Origin: Stomorhina lunata
Lineage: Eukaryota; Arthropoda; Insecta; Diptera; Rhiniidae
DNA length: 64,000 nucleotides
NCBI GenBank assembly: GCA_933228675.1
Contig: OW121744.1
Location: 100,845,122 to 100,909,121 of the forward strand
Direction of reading: 5' to 3'
Notes under the pieces: generated by a model
The model's input: only the letters and a program-made list of their open reading frames with translations
Databases searched by the model: none
What the model was told of the DNA's origin: nothing
Shown: positions 36,000 through 46,930 of the stretch, piece after piece
Numbering within the stretch: position 1 is the first letter of the stretch
Layout of the letters: every line of letters begins with the position of its first letter
Position numbers and translations under genes: made by a program

Positions 36000-36600
36000 T
36001 AAATTTTAAAATCACTATCTGACACATTTAAGGATTTTGACATTTGTGTAAAAATGAAGCTACTATATATTTGAATTTGTTTGAAATTTTGTGTACTTTT
36101 TATTTGTCATTTTATTATTTTGTTGAAAATTTTTTTGTTTAAATTAAATACATATTAAAAAAAAGAAATTAAATTTGAATTTAAATAAATAAAAGACTAA
36201 AAGATTTCCGGTAATAGCAGAAGATGCCATAAACCGTTCTGAAGCCCCCACGTAGCCCAAGGTTGTTGGGCTGAAGTACAGCCTGAAAAAGGACAACATC
36301 AAAATACCAGAGGCAATATCATTGTCCTGTATGAATCGGATATATTTTCATCATTCTTTAACTTGAATATGGAAATAGAAAGCGCTTGTCCAGATATCGT
36401 AGCTGTTAAAATTACAAACATCACATTTGCCGATTAAGTTGATTTATATGCTATTTTGTCTGTTCTATACACCATCTCCGAAACTATTCGCAATAAACGG
36501 GAAAGCGAAGACTAACAAAAGGTTGCTGAAACATTTGTTCAAGTCTAAAATAGTCTTCATCTAGTTGGAGAACTTTTATCGGTGACGATAAAAGATACTT
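36000..36600 (+). other. Stretch with a short unassigned open frame (36243-36437)
   Basis: A 64-codon plus-strand frame ends at TAA 36435-36437. It has protein-like wording (AQGCWAEVQPEKG, RGNIIVLYESDIFSSFF, CPDIVAVKITNITFAD) and no start codon in a good context. It may be a fragment of a gene or transposon; I do not recognise it. The rest of the stretch is AT-rich. Confidence 0.25.
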
Positions 36601-36815
36601 TGTAAAAATGTGGCAACGATTTTTGAAATATATACATAAAATTCAAACTTCAAAAATCCTTATTAAAAATTTAGTAAAGCCAATGGAATTACCTCAAGGC
36701 ATATATATTGAAGGTAATTTCACTTGCTTTCATTAAATTTTAATAAGGGTTTTTGAAGTTTGTCTTTCTACGTCATATGAAATATAACGTTACCACATTT
36801 TAAAAAAGTATTTTC
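36600..36815. mobile_element. Foldback/MITE with about 95-bp imperfect arms
   Basis: CAAACTTCAAAAATCCTTAT at 36646 is answered by its reverse complement at about 36740-36765; pairing extends outward to AATGTGGCAACG / CGTTACCACATTT. The axis is near 36705. A half copy sits at 3420-3480. Confidence 0.65.
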
Positions 36816-37225
36816 TTTTTTTTTGGAATTTTTTTTATAAAATGTGTAATGTGTACAATATAAATTATACATGATCAAAAGCTACTAAAATAAAAACCGC
36901 GTATTTTCTCCCGAAGAATCTCATTCTCGAAATTGCTCGATTTAACCAATAAAGTACTAAAGTACAACTGAAATACGCAAACAGAAATAAAAATACATCA
37001 GATATAAACTGAATCAAGTGGAAAACCGAAGCCAAGCAGACTCATAGGAGAAATCCTTTCCGCTGCGCGGGAAGGGTATTTGCATTTATAACAAAACATA
37101 CATTATTTTATTGTCTCCAGTTAATTGACATTAAAATTTAAGAGCCAATTACAGATTATTTAAATGAATTATATAATTTAGTTTATAATAGAATGATAAA
37201 TTAGCGATATTTAATTCAATCACTT

Positions 37226-37468
37226 TTACTTGACAAAGTTTGGATTTTTTTTTAAAATAAAGCATTCCATAATTGGTGTTAATGCTATATGTTCTTCTGA
37301 AGCCAATTCGGCACGTTCTCACATAGCCAAAAGTACGGGTGTTGTATGTGTTTGGAAACCGGTAATAGTCATGGATTTTCCAGCTTGTCCCACAATATCA
37401 ATGACTGTGCCAACGCGCACCGGCACTTGCAATAGCGCAACAGATTTGCCAAACGAACGGTAAGCCAT
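37226..37468 (-). pseudogene. Fragment of proteasome regulatory subunit Rpn1 (PSMD2), C-terminus
   Basis: One minus-strand frame reads [20 protein letters not shown], then [16 protein letters not shown], an in-frame TGA at 37321-37319 where Gly is expected, then [20 protein letters not shown] and a short basic end with stop at 37228-37226. This wording is diagnostic of the Rpn1/PSMD2 C-terminus. The premature stop, missing remainder of about 800 residues, and a repeat-rich neighbourhood indicate a broken gene copy. An AG and in-frame ATG lie at its 5' edge (37468), so it may be a duplicated last exon rather than a retrocopy. Confidence 0.75.
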
Positions 37469-37469
37469 C

Positions 37470-38783
37470 TAAGCACCAATAGACACAGATATCTGCCAAT
37501 AATAATAATAATGGCAAGATTCGAGCCGGCATATGGAGCAGTATACTTAACTGCTAAGGCGAACGTATTCTTTCTGGCACTTTAAACCGGTACACTTATT
37601 TAACTATTTATAAATAGGCCAACTGGTTTGCGCCCATTTGATATATGGCAAAGACCGATAGATGTTGCCCAATTTTTCCAGCTTTAAACCTCTATATTGG
37701 CACAAATCCCACTATTACAACAACCTTTCTGTAAAAATATAATAGTAATTATATACTATCCCGCTTAGTTCTCTATTAACTAGTAAAATATAGTTTAACT
37801 ATTAGATATGAAGATACACATACAATAAAATGTTTTTACATTTTTACACATAACTCATATGTCGGCGCAGCGACAGAAAATAAGGGAAAACTTAACATAA
37901 TATGGTAGCTTTATTTCTATGGAAATGTCAGAACCCTTATAATTGTCAGAAAGTGAAATTAAATTCAGTTACCTGAAGTGAAATTACCTTCATTATAATC
38001 TACCTTTAATTAACTTATACTTACATCATGGTTTTTTTCATATACCAAACAAATTATTTCTTCTTATTAAAAAATTAAACATTTTTCATTTCGATCTTTT
38101 CAAATCGATTGCACCAAAACGTAACTTTTTACTTATTCATTCATTCTATTCATATAATTTTCATCTCATGATTTCAAGCACTAATTAATTATTACTCCCA
38201 TAAAAAATTTGACTTTTCAACAATTTATAGTGATAAAATGTTTTCTAAATTTACTAAAAATGGTTTATAATGAAATTATTACGTTTTAGTGCGAACGTCT
38301 ACAAATGTATTCTAACATTTTGTTGCCAGCCTTTCAATAAAACACACTTTTATTTAATTTCTATTTTTATTTTAAAAACTTTTATTTTTTTTATTTATTT
38401 TTCATTTATTTTATGTGTTACAAAAAAATTTTCTTAAACACTTCAAAAATATAGCAAAAATTGAAATTTTGTCATTAAATAAAAATTAAACATTAGGTTT
38501 TAACAAATCAACAAAGATGAAGTTCTTCCTTAAACTTTTACTCTATACATTCCGCCTCTTGGCATAAATTAAAAAAACACAAAAATTCTTAAGAGTTTTA
38601 AATTTAAATTCTTATCATTTTTTTGTTTTTCCTTAAAATTATTCTCCATTTATTGCCTCTCGAACGTCCAGAGAATAACTGAGATTGAGATTGATTGAGT
38701 AAATAGTGTATAATCATAGGTAGGTGTAGTGTTAGGGCTTGGGGGGAGAGGGAGTGCATGGGTAAAAGAGTGAATGTCTGGAA
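37470..38783. other. Gene-free AT-rich stretch, including the cuticle gene 3' UTR
   Basis: Downstream (minus strand) of the cuticle protein stop. Several TTTATT (AATAAA on the minus strand) between 38340 and 38460 could be poly(A) signals. An ACGTCTACA-bearing repeat end at 38290-38305 recurs at 54867-54990. Confidence 0.35.
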
Positions 38784-41700
38784 TTAATATTTATAGCCTG
38801 GTCTGCCGCCAGGTCCCTGTGGGAATTGAGGTTCACCCTCGTAACTAACATCTGCATGATAGCCAGTCTTCCAATCGGCTGTATAGCGTACAACCTGCAT
38901 ACGACCATCGGGCAATTGTACACGATATTCACCGGTCACTACATCACCGTTACTGGAGGCTTTATGGGCATAATCGTTGGCAGTCTCAATATCGTTGACG
39001 GCATATTCAAAATCGAACGGATTGCCGGGCATGTGAACGTGGTCCTGGAAGGGGAGGGGGAAAAATAATGAAATTAGTATATATTTATTGAATAAATTTA
39101 ATTATAGACTAATGTTGCTAGCAACATATTTTCAAGGAATTTTTAAAAATTATTTTACAATAACAACTACGTGATAAAAGCAGGGACCATTATTACATTT
39201 ATGACATTTATAATAAATATCAAAATATAACTATTATTTTACGATTTTTTTTGGCAGAAATAACTGAACTGTGCTAGTAAAAAACACGACAAAAGGGAGA
39301 CCTATTGGGTAAAGATAATTCAAGGTAAAGATAATTTTCGAGATATACCGTTTTAAAAAAATGTTAGCGTAACTCGAAAACTGTTTATTTTCTTGAACTA
39401 AGTAAAATAAATCGAAATTCGGCAACAAAATTTTCTTTCAGAAATATTAATTATTTTTTTTATCCGAACAGTCGTTTTGGAAAAAATATAGGAAATTTTA
39501 AAAATTTTCCATTTTTTTGAGGAAATTTTCAAAATTTCCTATTTTTATAGGAAATTTTCAAAATTTCCCATTTTTATAGGAAATTTTCAAAATTTCCCAT
39601 TTTTATAGGAAATTTTCAAAATTTCCCATTTTTATAGGAAATTTTCAAAATTTCCCATTTTTATAGGAAATTTTCAAAATTTCCCATTTTTATAGGAAAT
39701 TTTCAAAATTTCCCATTTTTATAGGAAATTTTCAAAATTTCCCATTTTTATAGGAAATTTTCAAAATTTCCCATTTTTATAGGAAATTTTCAAAATTTCC
39801 CATTTTTATAAGAAATTTTCAAAATTTCCCATTTTTATAGGAAATTTTCAAAATTTCCCATTTTTATAAGAAATTATTAAAATTTCCCACTGTTATATAA
39901 AATTTTTAAAATTTTCTATTTTTATAGGAATCTAAAAATTTCCCATTTTTATGGGAAATTTTCAAAATTTCCCATTTTTATAGAAAATTTTAAAAATTTC
40001 AAATTTTTATAGGAAATTTTCAAAATTTTCTGTTTTTATAGGAAAATTTCAAAATTTTCTGTTTTTATAGGAAAATTTCAAAATTTGCAATTTTTATAGA
40101 AAATATTCCATTTTTATGAGAAATTTTCAAAATTCAACATTTTTATAAGAAATTTTCAAAACTTTCCTGTTGTACAAGAAACTTTTTAAAATTTTTCATT
40201 TTTATAAAAAATTTATAAAATTTCCCATTTTTATGGAAAATTTTAAAAATTTCCCGTTTTTATGGGAAATATCCCATTTTTATAAAAAAACAATTAAAAT
40301 TTCCCATTTTTATAGAAAATTTTTAAAATTTCACATTTTTATATGAAATTTTCAAAATTTCCCATTTTTTAAGTTTAACTTTTTTATTAAAAATTTTTAA
40401 AAATTTCCGTTTTTAAAAGAAAATTTAAAAATTTGCAATTTTTATAGAAAACTTTCATTTTTAGGAGAAATTTTCAAACTTTCCTGTTTTACCAAAAATT
40501 TTTTAAATTTTCCATTTTTATGAAAAAAATGATAAAATTTCCCATTTTTATGGGATATATCCTATTTTTAAAAAATTAAAAAAATTAAAATTTCCCATTT
40601 TTATATTATGAGAAATGAGAAATTTTTAAAATTTTTATTTTTTATGAAAAATTTACGAAATTTTCCAATTTAATGGGAAAATTTTTAAAATTTTTCGTTT
40701 TTATGGCAAATTTGCCATTTTTATAAGAAATTTTTTAAATTTCTTATTTGTATAAGAAATTTTTAAAATTTATAAGAACTTTTAAAAATTCTCCTTTTTT
40801 ACAAGAAATTTTTAAAATTTCCTATTTTTATGGAAATTTTTCAAAATTTCCTATGTTTATGGGAAATTTTCAAATATCTCATCTTGACAAAAAAAAAAAA
40901 AAAATCAAAATTTGGCAAATATTTTTGCCAAAAATAATAATCAAATCTTGACAAAAAAAAAAATCGGAATTCGAAAAAAATAAGAGCCGTAAAATAAAAA
41001 TTATTTGTGAAAAAATCGAAAATTAAATAGAATGTAATTTTCTCAAAATATCAATCAAAATGATGTTTTCTTTAAAAATTAAATAAAACTTACTATTTTC
41101 TTAAATTTTTAAAGAAAAAAATTTTCTTTAAAAATTAAATAATAATTATTATTTCCGGTCCCTGGATAAAATACCAAAAAAGGAAGACCCGTGTCTGCCA
41201 GTTTTGCCAAAACTCACCCTCACTTTTTTTAGGGGCCCCCAAAGATTTGGAGCTTCTTTGTCATTTTCCAAAAAAGTGATCATTTTCTCAGGCTCATATC
41301 TTAAAAGCCGTTCAAAATTTCGATTCACTCTTTGAGACAAATTTGTAGCTCTTATCATTAAGAACAAAAATTGTTCAAAAAAACTTAATTTTTAAGACTA
41401 TAACCGCAAAAAACTTAAACAAAATATTTTGTACCTTTTTTTTCCCGTTCAAAATTAAAGGAAACAATCAACCACAAAAATGTATCCAAGATCTCATAAA
41501 GCAACTTTCTAGAATATACGAACATCCTATGAATGATTCTTAATACCGTACGAAAATTTTTTAATTTCATATATTTTTTCCATTTTTCCCCATGATCTCC
41601 CCACAATCAGTAGTGTCCAAAGCCATTAGACATTATCAGATATTTAATTTGAATGGTTTTCAAATTGCAAGTTAAGTTAGGTATTACTTAGCAACAATGT

Positions 41701-42033
41701 TGCTAAATTAGACTTAATAATTTTGGAACAACATGTTGCAAGTTTCAGTTATATTTTTAACGTCTTAAAAGTTCTATTATATTTATACGATGACTATGAT
41801 TGTTACAAATATACAATGACGTGGAGTATATTACTCTTTTTTTTAGCAACATGTATATTACTTTTTTAGCAACATATTTTGCTTTATTAATATCTGTCAT
41901 AAAAGTACTTTTAAAATATTCCTAGCAACATTTTTCAAATACAACGTTTGGTTTAATAAATACTTACTGGTCCTGGTTCACCTGGTGGTGGTCTGGGTCC
42001 AGGGCGGGTGCCTGGTCCTTGAGGTGATGGTTT
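38784..42033 (-). CDS. Cuticle protein with Rebers-Riddiford chitin-binding domain (last two exons; 5' part unresolved)
   Basis: Exons 42033-41968 and 39044-38784 (stop TAA) join in phase 0. The first encodes a Pro/Gly-rich segment (PGTRPGPRPPPGEPGP). The second starts DHVHMPGNPFDFEYAVND and contains a full chitin-binding type 4 domain: DYAHKASSNGDVVTGEYRV, LPDGRMQVVRYTADWKTGYH, ADVSYEGEP, then a Pro/Gly-rich tail ending PGYKY. The domain binds chitin in the extracellular procuticle. The signal peptide must lie on an upstream exon; a weak candidate is at 45675. The 2.9 kb intron between the exons is filled with minisatellite. The RR-2 versus RR-1 class is not certain, nor is the orthologue. 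Confidence 0.85.
39240..39440. repeat. Copy of the ACTCGAAAACTGTTTATTTT repeat family
   Basis: 39285-39440 shares GACAAAAGGGA, TCGAAAACTGTTTATTTTCT, TTGAACTAAGTAAAATAAAT and GAAATTCGGCAACAAAATT with 53434-53510 and, inverted, 54550-54760. Confidence 0.6.
39490..40880 (+). repeat. 29-bp minisatellite in the cuticle-gene intron
   Basis: Monomer GGAAATTTTCAAAATTTCCC plus ATTTTTATA. About eleven near-identical copies run from 39540 to 39880, then progressively diverged copies to about 40870. The unit has an internal palindrome (GGAAATTTTCAAAATTTCC). Confidence 0.9.
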
Positions 42034-42574
42034 CTGCAATATTAAGAAAATAAATCATAATTAAAAAATAAAAGCAAAGCTTAAGAAAAACTCAAAAAAA
42101 AAAAATAAGAAACTGTGGCAAGTTGTTCTGGCCATTTCGAAAAATAATATATATTTTTATGTTTTAAATAATAAATGAGATAAAACTGAAATGATTATAA
42201 CTTTATTGCGAAAGCACAAAATAAGCCAGGAATTTTTTTGTTGTTGCTGTAAGTTTCAGGATTAAAAGTGTGTCTGGGCGATTATAGTGAAATTAGTAAT
42301 GTGGCTAAACATGTTCTAGTGACGTATACAAACATGTTTTTGGGTGTTGGTAATTATTTGTGAGAACTTTAAATTTTATATGATTTTTTTCTTAAATTAA
42401 TTATTGTTAAAATTGTCTTCCAATTCTTTAGCAGAAATTTCAATGTTTTTAAGTTTAGCAACATGTTGCTAAGTTTTTGTGAAATCTGATTATCTCCAGA
42501 CTTCAACGAAACAATGATAAATATTTCTCTAAGACTTGATTTTTAGCCTCACTAATATCAGCGCTATTAACGTA
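42034..42574. other. Upstream intron of the cuticle gene
   Basis: AT-rich. Contains the palindrome AGCAACATGTTGCT at 42457-42470. No exon was found. Confidence 0.4.
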
Positions 42575-42827
42575 CAGGGCCATTACACGCGGCATGCGAC
42601 TACGGGCGGTCGTAGTATTACCAGTACATAAAATGTGCGCTTGTTTACAAAAATGTTCATATAAAAAAATATTTGAGTAGGATATAATTAAATCTGGCAG
42701 CACTGAAAAAATCTGCCGCGCGGAAAAGTAGAAAAAAGTTCTACTTTTTTCCATTGCCGCTTGAAATTTGACAAATCAAAAAACAGCTGATTGCCGCCCA
42801 CTGCCGCTTGCCGCGTGCATTGGCCTG
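42575..42827. mobile_element. hAT-like MITE, about 253 bp
   Basis: Ends CAGGGCCATTACACGCGGCA (42575) and, inverted, CAGGCCAATGCACGCGGCAA (42827), similar for about 37 bp. CAGGG/CAGGC-type ends are common in hAT elements. GC-rich ends stand out against the AT-rich surroundings. Target duplication is not clear. Confidence 0.6.
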
Positions 42828-43100
42828 CTACCTTTATTCGGTTTTTATATTCTAAGCAACATGTTGCTTAATAAAAACAAAGTCTGATTTATATTCTATT
42901 ACTACTGATTTTTTTAAAACTAAAAATATATACAATTTTTGCAATATGTTACTAAGCACTCTTTATATATCTATAACAGCAATGTTATTTTTATTCTGAG
43001 CAACATGTTTCTCAACATCAACAAAATCAGATTTATAGTCTATCAACTAAACAAGATGAGGTTCAAGCTACTGATTTGAAACTGAACCACTGAATAAAAA

Positions 43101-43255
43101 AATAAAAGACCATATAAAATGCTTTAGAAAGTTTGTATAGCTTATAGCTTTAGCAACATGTTGCTAAAAATAAGATAATAAAGTTTCAGATTATCTTATT
43201 TTTAGCAACATGTTGCTATACAAACTTTCTAAAGCATTTTATATGGTCTTTTATT
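43101..43255. repeat. Long perfect hairpin (66-bp stem, 10-nt loop, 13-nt bulge)
   Basis: 43101-43138 pairs exactly with 43218-43255, and 43152-43179 pairs exactly with 43190-43217. Only 43139-43151 is unpaired. Each inner arm carries AGCAACATGTTGCT. Confidence 0.9.
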
Positions 43256-43399
43256 CTCTGCAACATATTTCACAACATAACTAAATTCTGATTTATAGTC
43301 CATCAACTGGACAAGATCAAGATTAGACCACAAAAAGCGAATTAAATTATCTTAAAAAGTTTGAGAATGTTGCTAAACATTCAGCTCTAGTTGTGTTTT

Positions 43400-44295
43400 T
43401 CTCGAAGGTGACTTTTTCTTTAAATGTTTCGAATTATGTTTACTGAACATTTAGCTCGATTTGTAAAGGCAACCCATAATATTTTAATGTTAATGTTTGT
43501 CTTTCTGTCTGTCATTGTGTTTTTTTTTTCTTAAAAAGTGTCTTTTTCTTTAAATGTTTAGACACATGTTTACTAAACATTTACCCGCAGTTATAAAGGC
43601 TACCCATAGTATTTAAGTATAAATGTTTATCTTTCTGTCTGTCATTGTCTTTTTTTCTTTTAAAGTGTCTTTTTCTTTAAATGTTTAGAAACATGTTTAG
43701 GAAACATTTAGCTCCAGTTATAAAGGTGACCTATAATATTTAAACGTAAATGTTTGTCTTTCTGTGTGTCGTTGTGTTTTTCTCTTAGGTGACTTTTTCT
43801 TTAAATGTTTCGAAACATGTTTACTAAACATTTAGCTTCATTTATAAAGGCGACCCAAAATATTTAAGTGTAAATGTTAGTCTTTCTATCTGTCATTGTG
43901 TTTTTTTTTCCTTTCAAAGTGTCTTTTTCTTTAAATGTTTAGAAACATGTTTACTAAACATTTAGCTCCAGTTATAAAGGTGACCTATAATATTTAAACG
44001 TAAATGTTTGTCTTTCTGTGTGTCGTTGTGTTTTTCTCTTAGGTGACTTTTTCTTTAAATGTTTCGAAACATGTTTACTAAACATTTAGCTTCATTTATA
44101 AAGGCGACCCAAAATATTTAAGTGTAAATGTTAGTCTTTCTATCTGTCATTGTGTTTTTTTTCCTTTCAAAGTGTCTTTTTCTTTAAATGTTTAGAAACA
44201 TGTTTACTAAACATTTAGCTCCAGTTATAAAGGTGACCCATAATATTTTTGTGTTAATGTTTGTCTGCCCGTCGTTGTGTTTTTCTTTTAAGGTG
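43400..44295 (+). repeat. Tandem array, monomer about 128 bp, with 252-bp higher-order unit
   Basis: Seven units start with GTGACTTTTTCTTTAAATGT or GTGTCTTTTTCTTTAAATGT at about 43404, 43538, 43667, 43790, 43918, 44043 and 44170. Each has GAAACATGTTTACTAAACAT and ends with GTCTTTCTGTSTGTC. Units 3-4 and 5-6 are near identical as pairs, so a dimer was duplicated recently. Confidence 0.85.
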
Positions 44296-45985
44296 ACGAT
44301 ATTTATGTTAATGCCAATTTAATGCTGTCAAGTTGAGGTGCGGCCAAGAATGTTATACCCGATGGCTTCTAAAGCAAGTGGGTAGAGAAACATGTTTGCA
44401 AAAACTCTAAAAAAACAAGAACTAACAAAAATGTTTTTCTTTAAAGTTCAAGATGTTTTACTAGAAATTTCGTGCCTTATAAAACAGACACTATAAGAAA
44501 ATTGCCACAAAATATTGGAAACAAGGAAAAAAGTAGACATCTGTAAAAAGACTTTTAAAATCAACTCTAAACAGATTTTTGGAAAAATTAAATTTTATTA
44601 CCACTTTATAATAATATGTTGTAACATGGTTATTAATTTCCTTATGCAAAAAAATCATATCAAGGTAAATTGTTTTATTTTTCAATAATTTTTTTGAGGT
44701 TTAATATGTTACAGATATTTTTTGTGATAATTAAATATTTATGCAATATTTATTTTTTCTTAATTAATTGTGGTTTAATTGTGATGCAAATCTCTTTGAG
44801 ATAAATAAATTTATAAAAACAATTTCAATCATTTTATCATTAATTAATATAAAAAACATAATTATTTTTTGTAAGTTACAGTGTAAAATTCTAACTAAAT
44901 TACATTTTACTGACATAATTTCCCTGGAGAATAATATTTGTCAACAAGGCAGAAATAGAAGCAGAAAAACACATTTTTAAATCAAATCTGCAATAATAAA
45001 ATCTCATGAAATGAACATTCATTCAAATGAATACAATTAGATAGACTAAATTTGTAGAACAAAAAAGACCCAGAAGAAAATTTAATTAAATAGGTCGAAT
45101 TTTGTTTTGTAAATTCTAAAAAATACAATATTTTAGTTAAATAAAATAAATATAAATATCAAATGAGAATATGTATTTTAGAGGTTGTCAAATGTGACCA
45201 ACCCAAAAGTATTTTTGCATACATAATTTTAGCCTTGACTCAGTTTCGTTTTTCTTGTAAAATGTTGAAGCTATAATATTTAAAAGAATTTCATTTCATT
45301 TTTAATATAATAAATAATTTAAAAGTCTAATTGTAAAAAAGCGCTAAGCATCGTCCTTGGTCGTCAGCAACCGAATTCGGCGTCACTTCGGTCCTAAACA
45401 TGGTTCCTTTAGAGTAGATGCAATTTATAAAAGAGATGGAAAGATTTCTGTTTGTTTACAGGGCTGAACAATTACAGATAAGGTTGGTAAGTGCATCTTT
45501 CAACCCAACATTATGGCAACCTCTAAAGTAGTCATTAAACTAAATATTAGATCTCCAAGCTTGAAAAAAGCTTACCATAAGTGGACCATGTTTTGTTTTT
45601 AGTCTGAACATGTGGTTTCTGTGGTCCAGATTGTCTAAGCAGACTTACGCTGATAAGCAGGAGTAGGCAGCCCATGCCACCAGTAGCCGATGAATATTTT
45701 TAATTTTCGTAAATAAAACGATCATTAATATGACTCGTGAAAATGAGTATTAAATTCAGTCAGTTGGAATTTGGATGTTAACAGAGTTGGTTGGTGTCGC
45801 TTTGTTAAAGAAAAGACAAAAACAAAATAGGCAAGAAACAAATCAAAATCCAATTTATAGCTACAAAATACATGGCTCGAGAGAACAACGAAATATAATC
45901 TCGAACATTGTTGCCAACGACGCTATTATTTTTGAAAATGTTGGGAGTTTTTTTCAAAACAGAAAAAAATTCTAATACTAAACAA
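44296..45985. other. Intergenic stretch with a possible signal-peptide exon on the minus strand
   Basis: Mostly AT-rich. On the minus strand, ATG at 45675 opens MGCLLLLISVSLLRQSG with a GTAAGT after nine codons (phase 0). This could be the first coding exon of the cuticle gene, whose exon at 42033 also starts in phase 0. Direct joining would give a signal peptide that is too short, so another exon would be needed. A more GC-rich patch at 45345-45420 is unassigned. Confidence 0.2.
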
Positions 45986-46445
45986 TTTTAGATTTATATA
46001 TTTTTTTAGATATTTTCGATCCAAACATTTTTTTATAGAAAAATTTTTAACAAAAATATTTTTCTTTGCAAAATTGTTCGATAAAAATAAGATTTTATAG
46101 AAAATTTTTCGATAAAAATATTTTTCTGTAAAAATTTTCGATAAAAATATTATTATGTCAAAAAATTTTCAAATCTTCTATAGAAAAAATTTTGATAGAA
46201 AAATTTTTATATAGAAAAATGTTAGATAAAAAAAATTTCTGTTGAAAAATTTTTGTTTTGTTGTTGTTTTTTGTTTCTATAAAAAAATTGTTGATAAAAA
46301 ATTCTACATAAAAAATTTTTGAAAAAAAATTTTTTCGATTCTGATAAAAACAATTTTTGTTAGAAAATTTTCTATAGAAAAATTTTTGATAAAAAAATTT
46401 TCTATAGAAAAATTTTTGATAAACAATTTTTTTATAGAAAAATTT
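45986..46445 (+). repeat. 30-bp minisatellite, left part (split by LINE insertion)
   Basis: Diverged copies of CTATAGAAAAATTTTTGATA plus AAAAAATTTT. It continues at 51209 on the far side of the retrotransposon. Confidence 0.75.
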
Positions 46446-46930
46446 GTGCAACACTACTATATATATAAATAAAGTTTTCAAGAATTTTTGTAGATTTGTG
46501 GCATTTCTTTTAAAAATAATTTTTGTAAAACAAAAAATATTAAAATATATTTGGTATCTTGCTCGCCACCTACCGTTCTTTTGTCGATATTGTCTATTGT
46601 CTTGGATAAAAGCTTTCAGCCAATATCATCCACCCGCCACCTGCTGTTTAGATCTGTGAACTATTTGGTTCTTGTCTATAATAAAAGCTTTTATCTAATT
46701 TCAACACCAATTAATACTACAACTTTATTTCCCAGCAAAAATTATATTTTCTATAAAAACCAATTTTGTTTTATACAGTCTTTAAAGGCTACATCTATGT
46801 ATAAACCAAAAATCTAAAAACAAAAAATTATCTAAACAAAATAAAAAAGCATAAATCAAAATAAATTGAAGTTAATATTTTAAGAGATAAAAAACATTGT
46901 TTTCTCTGTACAATTCTAAATACATACAAA

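Noticed and set aside
39540..39880. Regular repeats resembling a CRISPR array
   Set aside because: There are no unique spacers; the 29-bp units are directly adjacent, and the host is a eukaryote.
45440..45495. Plus-strand micro-exon between TTTACAG and GTAAGTGC
   Set aside because: About 28 bp with no flanking exons in a compatible frame.
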